Source: Epiperipatus broadwayi (lineage: Eukaryota; Onychophora; Udeonychophora; Euonychophora; Peripatidae). From it: a DNA stretch of 64,000 nt. The DNA lies in the NCBI GenBank assembly GCA_028023455.1, contig JAQFVV010006271.1:433501-497500 (forward strand). The letters are read 5' to 3'. A program made the translations under genes and the position numbers. Positions 45,370-56,369 of the stretch are shown in pieces. Each line of letters opens with the position of its first letter. The first letter of the stretch is position 1. The notes beneath the pieces are model-generated. The model saw nothing but the letters and a program-made list of their open reading frames with translations, had not been told where the DNA came from and ran no database searches.

Positions 45370-47330
45370 ACATTGAACTGAGAAAAAAACAATTCATCAG
45401 TTCGCCACAGTGATTTTTCAGCATTTAATCTAACATTATTTTATTCAGCCTTTCACAAACTTTTCTTATTCTTTTGCGTAATGAATTGAGTGACTACAAA
45501 AATTAGTATATCATCATAATACAATACCACTCCCTCCAAACCTTATAAGATATTATTTATTTTTGCTTGGAAAAAATTGGGGGCAGTGGTTATATCAAAT
45601 GGTAATCTGTTACATGCCATGTTAGTATTTGTGCCACTCTTTCTGGCACTGCTATTTGGTAGTATACTAATTTAAATTCAGCTTTGCAAAAAAAATTTCA
45701 TTTGCTAATGCTGTCAATACTTCTCTTACATTTGGCACCACGTATGTCCCCTTAATTAAAAACCTATTCACCATAACTATAATCCCCACAAAGTGTGATT
45801 TCTCCATTAGGTTTCATTATAATAATTTATAGTTGTGGCCCACTCTGAGAACCTTACTGGGGTCAATACTTCATTTTCAATTAAATCCTGAAGTTTTTCT
45901 TCCACTTTGGCATGTTATACAAATGCTGTCTTTCTAAGTATACATATTAATGGAGTTGCATTCTCCACAAATCCACTGGGTTTGTACTAATCAAACCTAA
46001 ATCATTTTCAAATAATTTAGAAAATTCTTTCATCACTTCCTGTTCAATCATATATTTTTAATTGCAATAATATTGATTCTGACCACCTTGAACCATTTAC
46101 ACCCCATAATAGGACTAATATCCCATTTCATATATATAAAGTTTTATCTCTCTATCTCTATATTTAACTGGTACTTATACTATTGCCTTAATCTCTATTT
46201 CATTTCCACTTACATCTTGTGCCTTTATATTCATATTTTTTATTTTCACATTATTTTTTCCTACACTTATTTTTGTCCATAGTTCTTTAGATATTAACAT
46301 GATCCCTGATTCACCATCTATCCCCATTTCTATTTCTGTACTCCACATCTCAAGTTTTGTCATGAACTTGTTTTCAACTAATGCTTTCATATTTTTAATT
46401 ATCTGAATATCATTCGATTTCCTTTTCTGCTGCTTATTTTCAGCACCATAATATTTCTGTACAATTTCAGCCTTCATACATACTTTTACTAAATGCCCTC
46501 TAGCTTTACACCTGAAACACATCTGGTTTTTCCATTTGCAAAATGTGCAACATGCCTTTTTGTTCTGCAGCAAGGGCAAATAACTAGCCTATTTTTTACA
46601 CTGTCAACCCCCATTTCTTTGTTCTCCTGTGCTCTATTTTACATACCAGCATTTTTGAATCTTTCTCCATTTTATTTCTGAATGTGAGAGCCTGTTCAAC
46701 TACTAGCTCATATGATATTTCCTTCTTAATTGCCCTTTCATATGTTAAATCTGCTTCAGTTAATTGAATTTTTCCAGAGCCTGTCATCTGCAATCCCCCA
46801 CAATATTTCATCCAACAGTAAGTACTTGGTCTACAAAATTTCCATAACTACAGTTTTTGACAAGTCTCTCAATGCTATATTATACTTTTTTATTGGCTCT
46901 CCTTCATATTGCTTTCTATTTCTCAGCATTAATCTGGTTATGTGACAAGGTAGTTTCGGACTAAAGTGATCATTCATTTTTTTACCATTTCTTCACATAT
47001 GATTGACTCATTTATTGGTTGTTCAAAATATTTATTTATAATATCAATAACCTTATGTCCCACCAGACATAACAGAGCTATATTTTCCATTTATTCTCTT
47101 TAATATCATTAACTACAAAAAGTTTCTCAATTTGCATAATATACAGTGGCCATTCCATTGCATTACCTATATCAAACAATGATATATTTAATTGCCCCAA
47201 AACACTTTAGATCTTACGAAACAAAAAAACATTCTTACATCTTCTATATTCCTTCCTAACTTTATCACTTTGTTCCCTACAGCTAGGTTCTGGTTTTTTG
47301 ACTGTGCCAACTTTTGCAATGTATCTGCTG
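45370..47330 (-). mobile_element. Gypsy-type LTR retrotransposon, gag and partial pol, decayed
   Basis: Minus strand, from 47330 down. Gag-like frames come first (WPLYIMQIEKLFVVNDIKE near 47130). A CX2CX4HX4C zinc knuckle CFRCKARGHLVKVC follows (46478-46519). A degenerate aspartic protease reads MGIDGESGIMLISKELW, in which the D-S/T-G triad is disturbed. Then comes the first part of reverse transcriptase: MKPNGEITLCGDY near 45820, KAEFKLVYYQIAVPE near 45675, and YYDDILIF near 45490 (the YxDD catalytic motif). It ends near 45370 before RNase H and integrase. Many stops and frameshifts break it, so it is not functional. Confidence 0.8.
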
Positions 47331-47765
47331 ACAAAAAAATATAACAGATCACAGCAAAATAACTGGGAATTAAATAATTTCAAATACCCAATATAATTAA
47401 AATTACTTATTTACTGAATAAACAGACAAAATATATAACACCACTATACAATCCACATTAACTGAAACTTTTAGAATTCAATCTCAATACTATTCTGCAC
47501 ATCTATACATGCAGGTGTGTTTCACTAGAGAAAGTTCTAATTTTCTCAGACCACAATATTAATTAAAAATCTAATCAACAAAATAAAGTCATATCACCCT
47601 CTGATGTACAAAAAATAATAAAATCAGGGTGGTCTGTATGGAATTCTAATCAGCTCATTAACTGTCAGATAACTGGTGTCTAATATAGAAAACTCCTCAA
47701 TGATTGTGGGATAATCTCACAGAAAATGAAGAACAGGTGTAGTCAAAATTTTTCCTATTTATATC
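47331..47765 (-). promoter_or_regulatory. Possible leader or 5' LTR of the Gypsy element
   Basis: Upstream of gag on the minus strand is about 430 bp without coding sequence. It carries a TATA-like GATATAAATAGG (around 47755-47763) at the far end. An inverted repeat CACCCTCTGAT/ATCAGGGTG lies at about 47607-47638. No second LTR or primer-binding site could be identified. Confidence 0.3.
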
Positions 47766-48723
47766 ACTGCATATTTTCTTTTCTTATCTTTGCACTAATT
47801 AAATCTTATCTTAATAGATTTAATTAGTGTATTTTAATTTAATCACATAACCAAATCTTTCCTGTTTTAAATTCCCATTTTTTCTTACCATTATTATTTC
47901 ATTAATTAAAGGAACAAAACTTTAGCATTTCAAAATCCCATAATTAATTATTTCTTATTAAATAAATGCCTATACTTCTGTTTTTATTTCTTTAAGCAAT
48001 CTTTTGCTATAATTAATTATTTCTTGTATTTTCTTCTGGAGTATTTTTAAAAAAAAAAAAAAAAAACAACAACATACTTTTATAATTTCCAACTTTTACG
48101 TTTCTGGTAATTGCAATTTATATTGCACAATTCTTTTTATAATTTCAACTACAAACTAACTTCTCTTCTTATATAACAATTAATTTATTAGAAATAAATT
48201 TGAAAACTGTTATATTTTATCAAACCAAAAAAATTTGCAGCAATGAATTTTTTAAAAATTATTAAGTCTTAAAAAGAAAATAAATTATATTAGTTTTAAA
48301 CTGGTATAATATATACACTCTTATAAATAAATTTACAATAGTGACATTGCACTATGCTTCAAATTTATGGGTTTATCTAGTTATTTTCATACACATTCAA
48401 TGCTGTATGAAATTAGTATTTAATATTTATTTTTATTATTTGACTTATATTTGATTATTAATGCAGTTACTAAAACTGAGATAGTCTTTATTTTCTCTCT
48501 AATAAGATGATGATTTCATAATTGTTATTACCATATTTACAGTTACCATTAATATTAATTCCACTATGATATTTCAACACATTTAGCAAATTTAGTTTTA
48601 TTAACATTGTAAAGCAGAAAAAACTGAATAAAGTAATGCTATTTATTGCCACCAGTTAAAAATTAACTTTAAGCAATGTATATCTATTAAATATTTTGAA
48701 TTAAATGTTTATATGGATTGTTA
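47766..48723. other. No gene recognised
   Basis: AT-rich, with an A run of about 17 bases at 48050-48066. No supported feature. Confidence 0.5.
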
Positions 48724-49021
48724 TTATAATAATGAAAAGAAATGAGAAGTAATATCCATTAAATAGAAATAAACTTTTACTTTTGATGTCACTAAGAAAT
48801 TGTCAATTATTACTAATTAACAATTCCTGAAGCTTAATCAAGTTTTTCTTATAAACCTATAACAATAAACTTATAATAATAGCTATTATAGGTTTATGAG
48901 AAAAATTTGCTTAGCCTCAGGAATTATTAATTAGTGTAAATTGATCATTTCTAAGTAACATCCAAAGCTAAAATTTATCTCTATTTAATGATTTTATCTC
49001 CTCATTTCTATTCATTATTAA
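48724..49021. mobile_element. Long palindromic MITE, arms about 140 bp
   Basis: Nearly the whole 298 bp is self-complementary. Outer ends AATAATGAAAAGAAATGAG and its diverged complement CTCATTTCTATTCATTATT; inner arms CTTATAAACCTATAA and TTATAGGTTTATGAG. The loop lies at about 48865-48880. It has no coding capacity and no hammerhead core was found. The following sequence GATCCACCCTTTCGATC (about 49047) resembles the interior of the MITE at 2493-2714. Confidence 0.85.
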
Positions 49022-50254
49022 ATATTATATATATAAAGAATGGAAAGATCCACCCTTTCGATCAAAGTGCTATTTATGTTTAAAAAAATTTTTTTTTCTT
49101 TAATTTGGCTTAGATGTAGGGTTTATATATAGTTTGTGGTTGTTAGTTATTGTTATTTAGTTCATTTTATTTTATTGTGCCTTTGTTGGTGATTGTGGAT
49201 TTTAAAAATAGCAATGATAATATATAAATTTGTATTTGTCTGTGTATATAAATATTATATATAAATAATAGCATATAAAATTGCTACTATATATTTCTTT
49301 TGTATTTTCATTTTTGGTAATTGTTTATGATATAATTTTATTGTTTATTGCTTATTTATTTATTTTTGTAAACTGCAAAACTAATTTTTTTATATATATA
49401 TTTTAATTCTAGCATTTTTTTATAATATTTAAAAAAAATCAACAATTGCTGTAATGAAGATTTTTAAGTTAGAACGTAGAAGATTTAAACAATGGAAAGA
49501 AATTACTATAGTAACAAATTGGATAATCACCATTGAAAAGAAAGAAAGCAAGACTTTTATTTTAGTCTCTTCTATAAATTTCCTTTTTGGCATAAATATA
49601 ACAACTATTGGATTCAGATATAAAATTAGAATGGTGGGCTGAGACAATAGGATTACTATCGAGGGTTTTGAACCCTTAGCCTATCTTATTTCATGGTTAA
49701 GATCTAGTGAAAAGATGCAAAAATGTTTTTTTTTTTGTTTTTTTAATTTATCATGATAATTCCTTTGATTAAAAAATATCTTCATTATTTATATTAATTT
49801 CAAAAATAATTTTAGTAAACTTTATTTGATTATGAAAAATTAATTATACATTTTAACTATTTAGTTTTAATCAAGGAAGAAAAAATTAAAATTAAGTCTG
49901 TCCTTTTTTCTGTTTTTCAAAATTTTAGAATGTTTTAGTGAATATTTTTATCCAATGGCATTTCAGACATGATTTTTAATTCTATTAGACACCAAAAAAG
50001 TTATTTCTACAAATACATTCATAAAAAACATATTCAAAATTAAAACACAAAGTCCAAACTACTTGTGAAAAGGTACTTAAAATTGAAATATTTATATATT
50101 TAAAAAAATTATTATCAGTCTTATTTTTTAAATCATCTGAATAAATAAATATTCAAATGGTCTATATTCATTTAAAAGTAGCGTATTCAGAAGCATCTAT
50201 GCTTAAAATCCAGCATATTCCTCAATATTTCTTTGTTAAACTTTTTTTTTTAAA
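49022..50254. other. No gene recognised
   Basis: AT-rich. On the minus strand near 49672 AAGGGTTCAAAACCC resembles a B box, but a full tRNA-like unit could not be traced. The overlapping 62- and 72-codon open frames at 49429-49647 show no motif. Confidence 0.45.
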
Positions 50255-50345
50255 GTGTCATAGCAACGGCCGGGACGCGAACCCGCAACCCGGGCAACTG
50301 CCTGCAAGTGCAAGGCAGTCACGCTGACCTCTCGACCACCAATGC
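50255..50345 (-). mobile_element. tRNA-derived SINE (family S1)
   Basis: Minus strand: body GCATTGGTGGTCGAGAGGTC, a stem CTGCCT/AGGCAG around the anticodon-like loop, B-box-like GGGTTCGCGTCCC and end TGCTATGACAC, then an A-rich tail (the T run at 50241-50251). It shares start, B box and end with the copy at 25903-25987. Its high G+C stands out sharply from the flanks and suggests recent insertion. Confidence 0.8.
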
Positions 50346-51403
50346 AAAACTTGTTACATTGTTGATAAAACATATCACTTAATTTACATTTGTTATCAGT
50401 TGTATGCAATGATAATAAACAAATTAAATATAAATGAAAACATATTTAAAAATAAATTAACAATAGGAAAAAAAAAGAAATAGGAAATAAATAAAACAAT
50501 TTTATTCTTTATTAAACATAAAAATTTAAATTTAAAAAATAATAAAATACTATACCATAATCCTTTTATATATTTTGTATTGGTGTGTTTGTGTTTTGTT
50601 AAAATATACAATATTTAAAAGTAATATGGATTGTATTTTTGAAAAAGTTACTAATTTATCATCATCAATTTGTTAAATATGAGATAAACAGAATTTGTAC
50701 ATATATTATATACTTTATATGCTATTACTAGTATTTTTGAATTACTGTCACATTATGCTGGCAAACATAGGCATAACTTCCTGCATGAATTTTATTAAAA
50801 TATTGCTTTTATTCATGTTTGTACGTGTGGCAAAAAAAAAACCAAGAGGCCAGAGCTAAAACACTTATTGGAGTAATGAATATATTTTATTAAATGTACT
50901 AGCTAAGATAAAAAAAAAAAACTTGTAAAATGATAAATATGAAAATATTTCATTAAAAATATACAAAGATATTATGGGAAAGCAAGAGTTCTCTTGTTTC
51001 TACAGATCACATACTGCTATTCTTAAAGATGGCCGTAATAATGTTAAACAACAGTTTAAAACAAAATGTACATATATATTCAGTAATGTGCAAGACTTGC
51101 TTTTTGGCAGATAAACTGTGCCACAAACTTAAAAAGATTGAAAACTATTATCTTATGATAACTATACCCAATCACTGCCCTACAAATGCTCTTATCCTTT
51201 TTTCTTATATTTGAAAGTCATCACTGGGAGGAAGATTAGCTTATTTTTATTATCTACTTTTATGATTTGCATATATTTTGAAATTTATTATATAAGTATT
51301 GAGATGCTATAAAAAATGTGCATTAAGAAGATAATGAACAATGTCAAACTCTCATAGACAAAAATAATAATTGAATGGACATAATTATGGCTTTTAAGAA
51401 ATA
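50346..51403. other. No gene recognised
   Basis: AT-rich, no supported feature. Confidence 0.5.
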
Positions 51404-51660
51404 TAAATATCAGGTGGAACTTCAATACACATTTTGATCTCTTGAACACTGCCTCTCTTCCACTGCTCTAAATCACATAGGACATCATCAACCATTATCA
51501 TTTTATCAATTAAAGAATGCTGATCAACTGTTATGTCTTAGCCACAATATTTTATTGGCTAGATTACTTTTTGCCTAATTGTTCTAATTGCCTCCTTCAG
51601 ACAAAATGATGATCAAATGTTATCCTTTGGTCATAGTCCTGTTGAGTAGTTACATTATTT
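51404..51660 (-). pseudogene. Unrecognised protein-coding remnant
   Basis: On the minus strand one frame keeps protein-like content through four stops: SSFCLKEAIRTIRQKVI, then DITVDQHSLIDKMIMVDDVL and CDLEQWKRGSVQEIKMCIEV, ending PPDIYIS and a stop. The acidic, Trp-containing end looks real rather than random. I do not recognise the family. It may be a decayed transposase or retrocopied host gene. Confidence 0.3.
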
Positions 51661-52399
51661 TCTCGATTGGAGAATACTGTTCAAGGGCTATCACTTAGTA
51701 TTCTATAGTTTACTTATCAGATAATTAACTAAATTTCCAACTTAACATTCAAATATACACTTTTGTCTAAATGACTTTTTTTTTTTCAAATAAAATATAA
51801 TCAATTTCAAAATACATCAAAAATACACTAAAACTTCAAAATTTATTTTCAAATGTTTATAATACATTTATGCATAGTATAAAAAATACTATAATCCCTA
51901 ACAGCTGATCACTAATTTCCTCCATTTTTTCTTCCATTCAACAGGAAAAGTCCTTAGGCTATCCAATCACACCTTAAAAAAGAAATGGTATTATTTTTTA
52001 ATATTAAGAAGAAACACGTTCTAATAAAAATATTCTAAAGTTTCGAGATTAAAATTAATTAAACAAATAAACAATTACAGCACTTTATACAGTAATTAAA
52101 AAGCAAACTAATCTACCAACTATTAAAAAGTTTAAGTAATCAAAACATACTTTCCGGTCGACTAACTCGCGCTCTAATAGCTTAGCTAACTTCTAAATAA
52201 TACAGCACAAAATAAAACACTTAACGTCTACACGTATATGCAAACTATAAAAAAGGATACTAAAGAAATTTACAATTTTAAAATGTTATAAAGGTTATAT
52301 TTTTAACAACTACAATTGTAACAAAAACGGATGCTTTTAATTTTAAGCACGTGTTTGGTTTTAGATCTAAAGAAAAATTATAATAACAATAAGACTTAC
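51661..52399. other. No gene recognised
   Basis: AT-rich. From about 52150 CpG becomes more frequent (GGTCGACTAACTCGCGCTC near 52157). This would be the start of the first intron if the exon at 52400-52580 is real. Confidence 0.4.
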
Positions 52400-52580
52400 C
52401 AACCGTGTCAAATAGCAATCCTTTTTCCTCTATTATAGTAGTGTTAGGTTGTTATAATAGCGGGAAGGCGTATTCCATCCACAGTACTTTTAAAATACTA
52501 AATCTCAAACAATCGTGTTTAAACGACGCCTCGTTCTAAGTTGCAGTTCAGCAAATTTTGTAGGCAATGTGATTATGAAC
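52400..52580 (-). other. Possible noncoding first exon on the minus strand
   Basis: The minus strand has a strong 5' splice consensus, GGTTG then GTAAGTC (boundary at 52400/52399), preceded by about 180 bases that are richer in CpG than the surroundings (GACGCCTCG, AGCGGGAAGGCG). No frame is open through it; the ATG at about 52490 stops after seven codons, so it would be 5' untranslated. TTCCCGC resembles an E2F-type site. No downstream exon was recognised. Confidence 0.25.
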
Positions 52581-53190
52581 ACGGTTATTTTTTAAATTTA
52601 AAAATTGTTTATTTATAGATGTTGCAGTTAATTTTCATGAAATCAAAATTGTAGAAAAAAAAAAGAAGTATCTGTAAAGTCTATTTGCAGTTTGCAGAAG
52701 TACTTTTTTATTTATTTTTATAATAATCGATGTAACGCGGGAGAAGGGGAACCGGGAGTCAACTACTAGCGTCTCTTTGTGGCTACTATTAAAATTAAAA
52801 GTTGTATTCACCGACAAATAATCTATATTCTTTTCTTTCCTTAATCTATTCTCTTTCAATTTCTAGATCAAATGATTTCAATCTTTCCTCAGTATTTTTA
52901 TTTTTTTAAATTATAATCTCAGTTCTATAAGCCAAGATCCAAATTTGTATCCAATCCAGGATGAATACGAATAGTTAAAAAGAGAAATAATTTTGGAGGG
53001 AAATAGCAACTGTGTGCAGTGATAGTAGTATATATTCATTCGAAGAATAAGAAAAGCTATAACATATAGAAAACTATAGAGATGATATACAATGCAAAAC
53101 TTATGGTCATTTGTTGACTATCAGATGGGATTAAACTTTCAACATCACATGATTACCATTCTTTATGTTTACACAAACTGTTTTGCACAC
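52581..53190. other. No gene recognised
   Basis: AT-rich. It contains TAACGCGGGAGAAGGGGAAC (52733 on), a local GC-rich patch of unknown meaning. Confidence 0.4.
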
Positions 53191-54931
53191 AGATGTGATG
53201 TGATGTATTTTGGCTTCTTCTTAAACGAAGTCAAGAATATCTCAGCAATTATGCCCAGATAAACCTGTTAGCCACTTTATTTTCCATTTCCCACTCTAAG
53301 TCTTCCCATATTCTGCCCCATCCCATTTCCACAACATAATCTTTGTCAACTCTATGGCCTTTATATCTAAATCCCCCTTATCTTTCCGCAAACAGCATAA
53401 AAACCAATAACTCACTTTCTGTATAATCACTTTGTTCATATCTATTCTCCCATAACTTCATTATCTGTACCCTTTCTGCTTTCAAGCATTTACATTCAAT
53501 CAACAGATGCCTAATATTTTCTATACCTTCCTAACACAATTTGCACACTAAATCACCCAATAGTTTTCCATTTACATGTATATTCTCTGGTTGCTAACGA
53601 TCCCATTCAAGCCTTAAACAATAAACTACTTTCTTTACTATTATCATAAATTAACTCGCACCCAATGTTCTGTTTACTTCTATATATATTTAAACTCTTC
53701 TTACCCTCCATACTAGTTCTCCATCTCTCCAACTCCCTATTTTTTATTAATGCTTCTATTCTTTTATCCCATTCCTTACCACTATAACACTCAATAATTC
53801 TCATCCCACCGTTTATACAAGTATACCGATATACATTCTTTATCCAAAACTTTTGCATACCACATTACCTTTCTTACCCATCTTGTTACCTGCCCTTTAC
53901 TCATAATCCAATTAAACACTATTTTGGCTATTCTTTTACTATCCATAAACTGCAACCTACCAAACATTTTCTTTTTACTTTCTGCATCTCTCATATAAAA
54001 ACTTGACCATCACATTTCCTCTTGAATTGCCTCCTTTGCTGTCCACATCTCTGCATCTAATGCATGTCTTCCTACTTCCCTTTGTACTTTCTCTAAATAA
54101 TCTAAAATCCTTTTACTAACACATAATGCATCATTACCATATGTTAACCCTGCTACTGCAACACCCTTCCATATAATTCTAGCTACATCATAATTATTAT
54201 ATGAAAATACTATTAATTTCTTTACCAAACCCTTTCTTTTCTTTGCTTCATTTACCAATTTTTTCTCCCATTCATCCAAGCAATTTTCCTGATTACATAA
54301 TATAATTCCCAAATACCTATATCTATCCACCACACTTAACTTTATATCCCCCAATAAGAATTCTATATCTTCTCTTTCCCCAGTATTAACCATCATTATA
54401 TTTGATTTTTCTTCACTAAATTTAATCCCCATCTCTTTACCCACCCTTGCACATGTCCTCAACATAATTTCCATATCTTCTTTCTGCACACAAAAAGATA
54501 TCATCTGCAAAAAAAAGACCCGACAAAGTATATACCCCCTTGCCACCTATTAACGATATCTCTATCCCTCTTCCTAGTCTTTTTATTGCTTTCTCCATTT
54601 CACTCAAATAAAATAGGTGACATAGGGCATCCTTGCCTTAATCCCACCCCATTTTTAACTGTAACTGATTCTATATCCCTAATTGGTAAGTATAATAATT
54701 ATTTTCATATAATTTCTTAATAATATTTACTAAAGCTTCATCCATTCCCAAATTTGCTAACCTTACCCATAATTTATTTCTATTTACTCTATCATGTGCT
54801 TTCTCTATATCTATAAAACTCATATATAACAATCTACCTGAATACCTACTCATCTCCATAAGTTGTGTAACTACGAACAAACTATCTCTTATCTGACTTA
54901 AAACCTCCTTGCATTTCCCCCACTACATTAT
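53191..54931 (-). mobile_element. Non-LTR retrotransposon with CATCA tail, 5'-truncated
   Basis: Minus strand, 5' to 3'. The reverse transcriptase starts with NVVGEMQGGFKSDK, then YMSFIDIEKAHDRVNRNKLW (54770-54830, first catalytic Asp), GVGLRQGCPMSPILF (about 54600-54650) and FFADDIFLCA (about 54495-54525, the FADD catalytic motif, split between frames). A thumb/C-terminal region follows (GDIKLSVVDRYRYLGI, then the 178-codon frame at 54010-54546). A CCHC-like zinc motif comes next: CKLC with a stop, then NIRHLLIEC, near 53500-53560. The 3' end TCTTGACTTCGTTTAAGAAG runs into (CATCA)n at 53191-53206. Stops and frameshifts make it inactive. The RT is missing its N-terminus, and the junction is with an F2 repeat. 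Confidence 0.85.
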
Positions 54932-55085
54932 GGCAAACTCTCTGTACAGTAGTGCCACTCACGGCAAGGTTTCTCACTGATGGAAGCCATAAGCTAAAAA
55001 CTAGTTTGGGGATGTTGGATGAGTAGGCACTAGATAGGGATTTTTGCAAAAATCTTCCTGCATCCATTGATTACTCTTGCACTGA
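54932..55085 (+). repeat. Internally deleted F2 foldback copy
   Basis: It begins GGCAAACTCTCTGTACAGTA like the outer end of the 14.8 kb element. It then jumps to the core region (TTTCTCACTGATGGAAGCC, AAAAACTAGTTTGGGG) and runs out through ATCCATTGATTACTC. The hammerhead core reads CTGATGG and AAAA, so it is probably dead. It abuts the truncated 5' end of the LINE. Confidence 0.7.
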
Positions 55086-55159
55086 TTACTTATACATTTT
55101 TAACCTCTTAATGACAGCTTAATGAGTATATGTATTGAGGGTAATGTGTAGGTTTATTC

Positions 55160-55240
55160 AATTTTCTTGTAACAGGGTTTGAACCAGTTACTGTTACAAT
55201 ATATAATTTTATGGTACTAGTTGATTAGCTGTACTGTGCC
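55160..55240 (-). repeat. tRNA-like SINE head
   Basis: Minus strand: A-box-like AGTGGCACAGTACAGCTAAT and B-box-like CTGGTTCAAACCCTG, about 45 bases apart. The rest of a SINE body could not be followed, so this may be an isolated head or an old tRNA pseudogene. Confidence 0.45.
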
Positions 55241-56369
55241 ACTAGGTGATGCTGCAGTACCATCAAGAACCCTCAAGAAGCATGCAAGCAATAAATTTCT
55301 ATCCAAAATTAATGTAAAATTAAAATGCCTAAGGCAGCACAAAGAAATCTCTGAAATTGCTCTAAAATACAAATTACAAAAACAAAAAATTGCTGTAAAA
55401 TTAAAACATCTACTAGTACCAATTTTATTAACTACTAACAAATTTAAATTTGGTTCCATTTCATAAATATAAATTAATAAAACTTCATATTCAACTGCAT
55501 AGAGATCAAAATATTTTAATAATATATTGCTATAAATCATCATTTATTTTTGGTATACTTGATTTCCAAATTGATTCTATTTCAAGAATGGAAGGAAAAA
55601 TATTTCTCTCTCTGATTATTTAGACATCACTGCTAAAATGATATAAAAATTAAGTTAATAAAACTCTTTTTAATACATTCTCTTATATTTTATCCCTTCT
55701 ATATTTTTTCACAATGAATTTTTTTGCATTGTTTTAAAATTATATAATAATTCTTTCATATAGTAAAATGATTGACATATATAAAAATAAGAGTATTAAT
55801 TTATAATGTTCTAATTTATATGTTGATTTTTTTTATTGTTGTTGATGCACTACTAAATTCATGTATGTAGTTATTTGTTTATTCTCAACCCTTAAAAATA
55901 TACCATACTTATTATCATACATCCTATTTAAATGTGAGATTCTTATTAAAATTATTATTTTAATATTATAATTCATTCTTATTACTTTTATACAAGAACC
56001 ATTTTGTATTACTCTTTGATTATTTGGGGATTTTATAAATACAGATTCAATGGTCATTCACATCAAACTGCTTTAATATGTATACGAGAGTCCTCATGCT
56101 TATATTTAAACCATTAAACATTTAACTACTTCTTTGACATGACAACATTATCAATAAAAAGCAAAACAATATATTTTTACCATTGTCTAAGTATTTAAGT
56201 ACACCATAATTTCTAGCAGTAACAGATCAAACAGTAAAACTAAATCAATTGAAAAGTTTATATAAACTTTATTCAAATCAGCCAAGACCTTTGCTATTGG
56301 CATTTTGTTTATTATATATATAATCATAATTTCAACTACTGCACAGTAAAGTCACTTCAAGTGTGATCC
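55241..56369. other. No gene recognised
   Basis: AT-rich. The overlapping frames at 55217-55543 (108 codons minus, 81 plus) have no motif that I recognise. Confidence 0.45.

Noticed and set aside
55217-55543. Overlapping 108- and 81-codon frames
   Set aside because: Opposite-strand frames over the same bases with no motif; Lys- and Ile-rich as expected from base composition.
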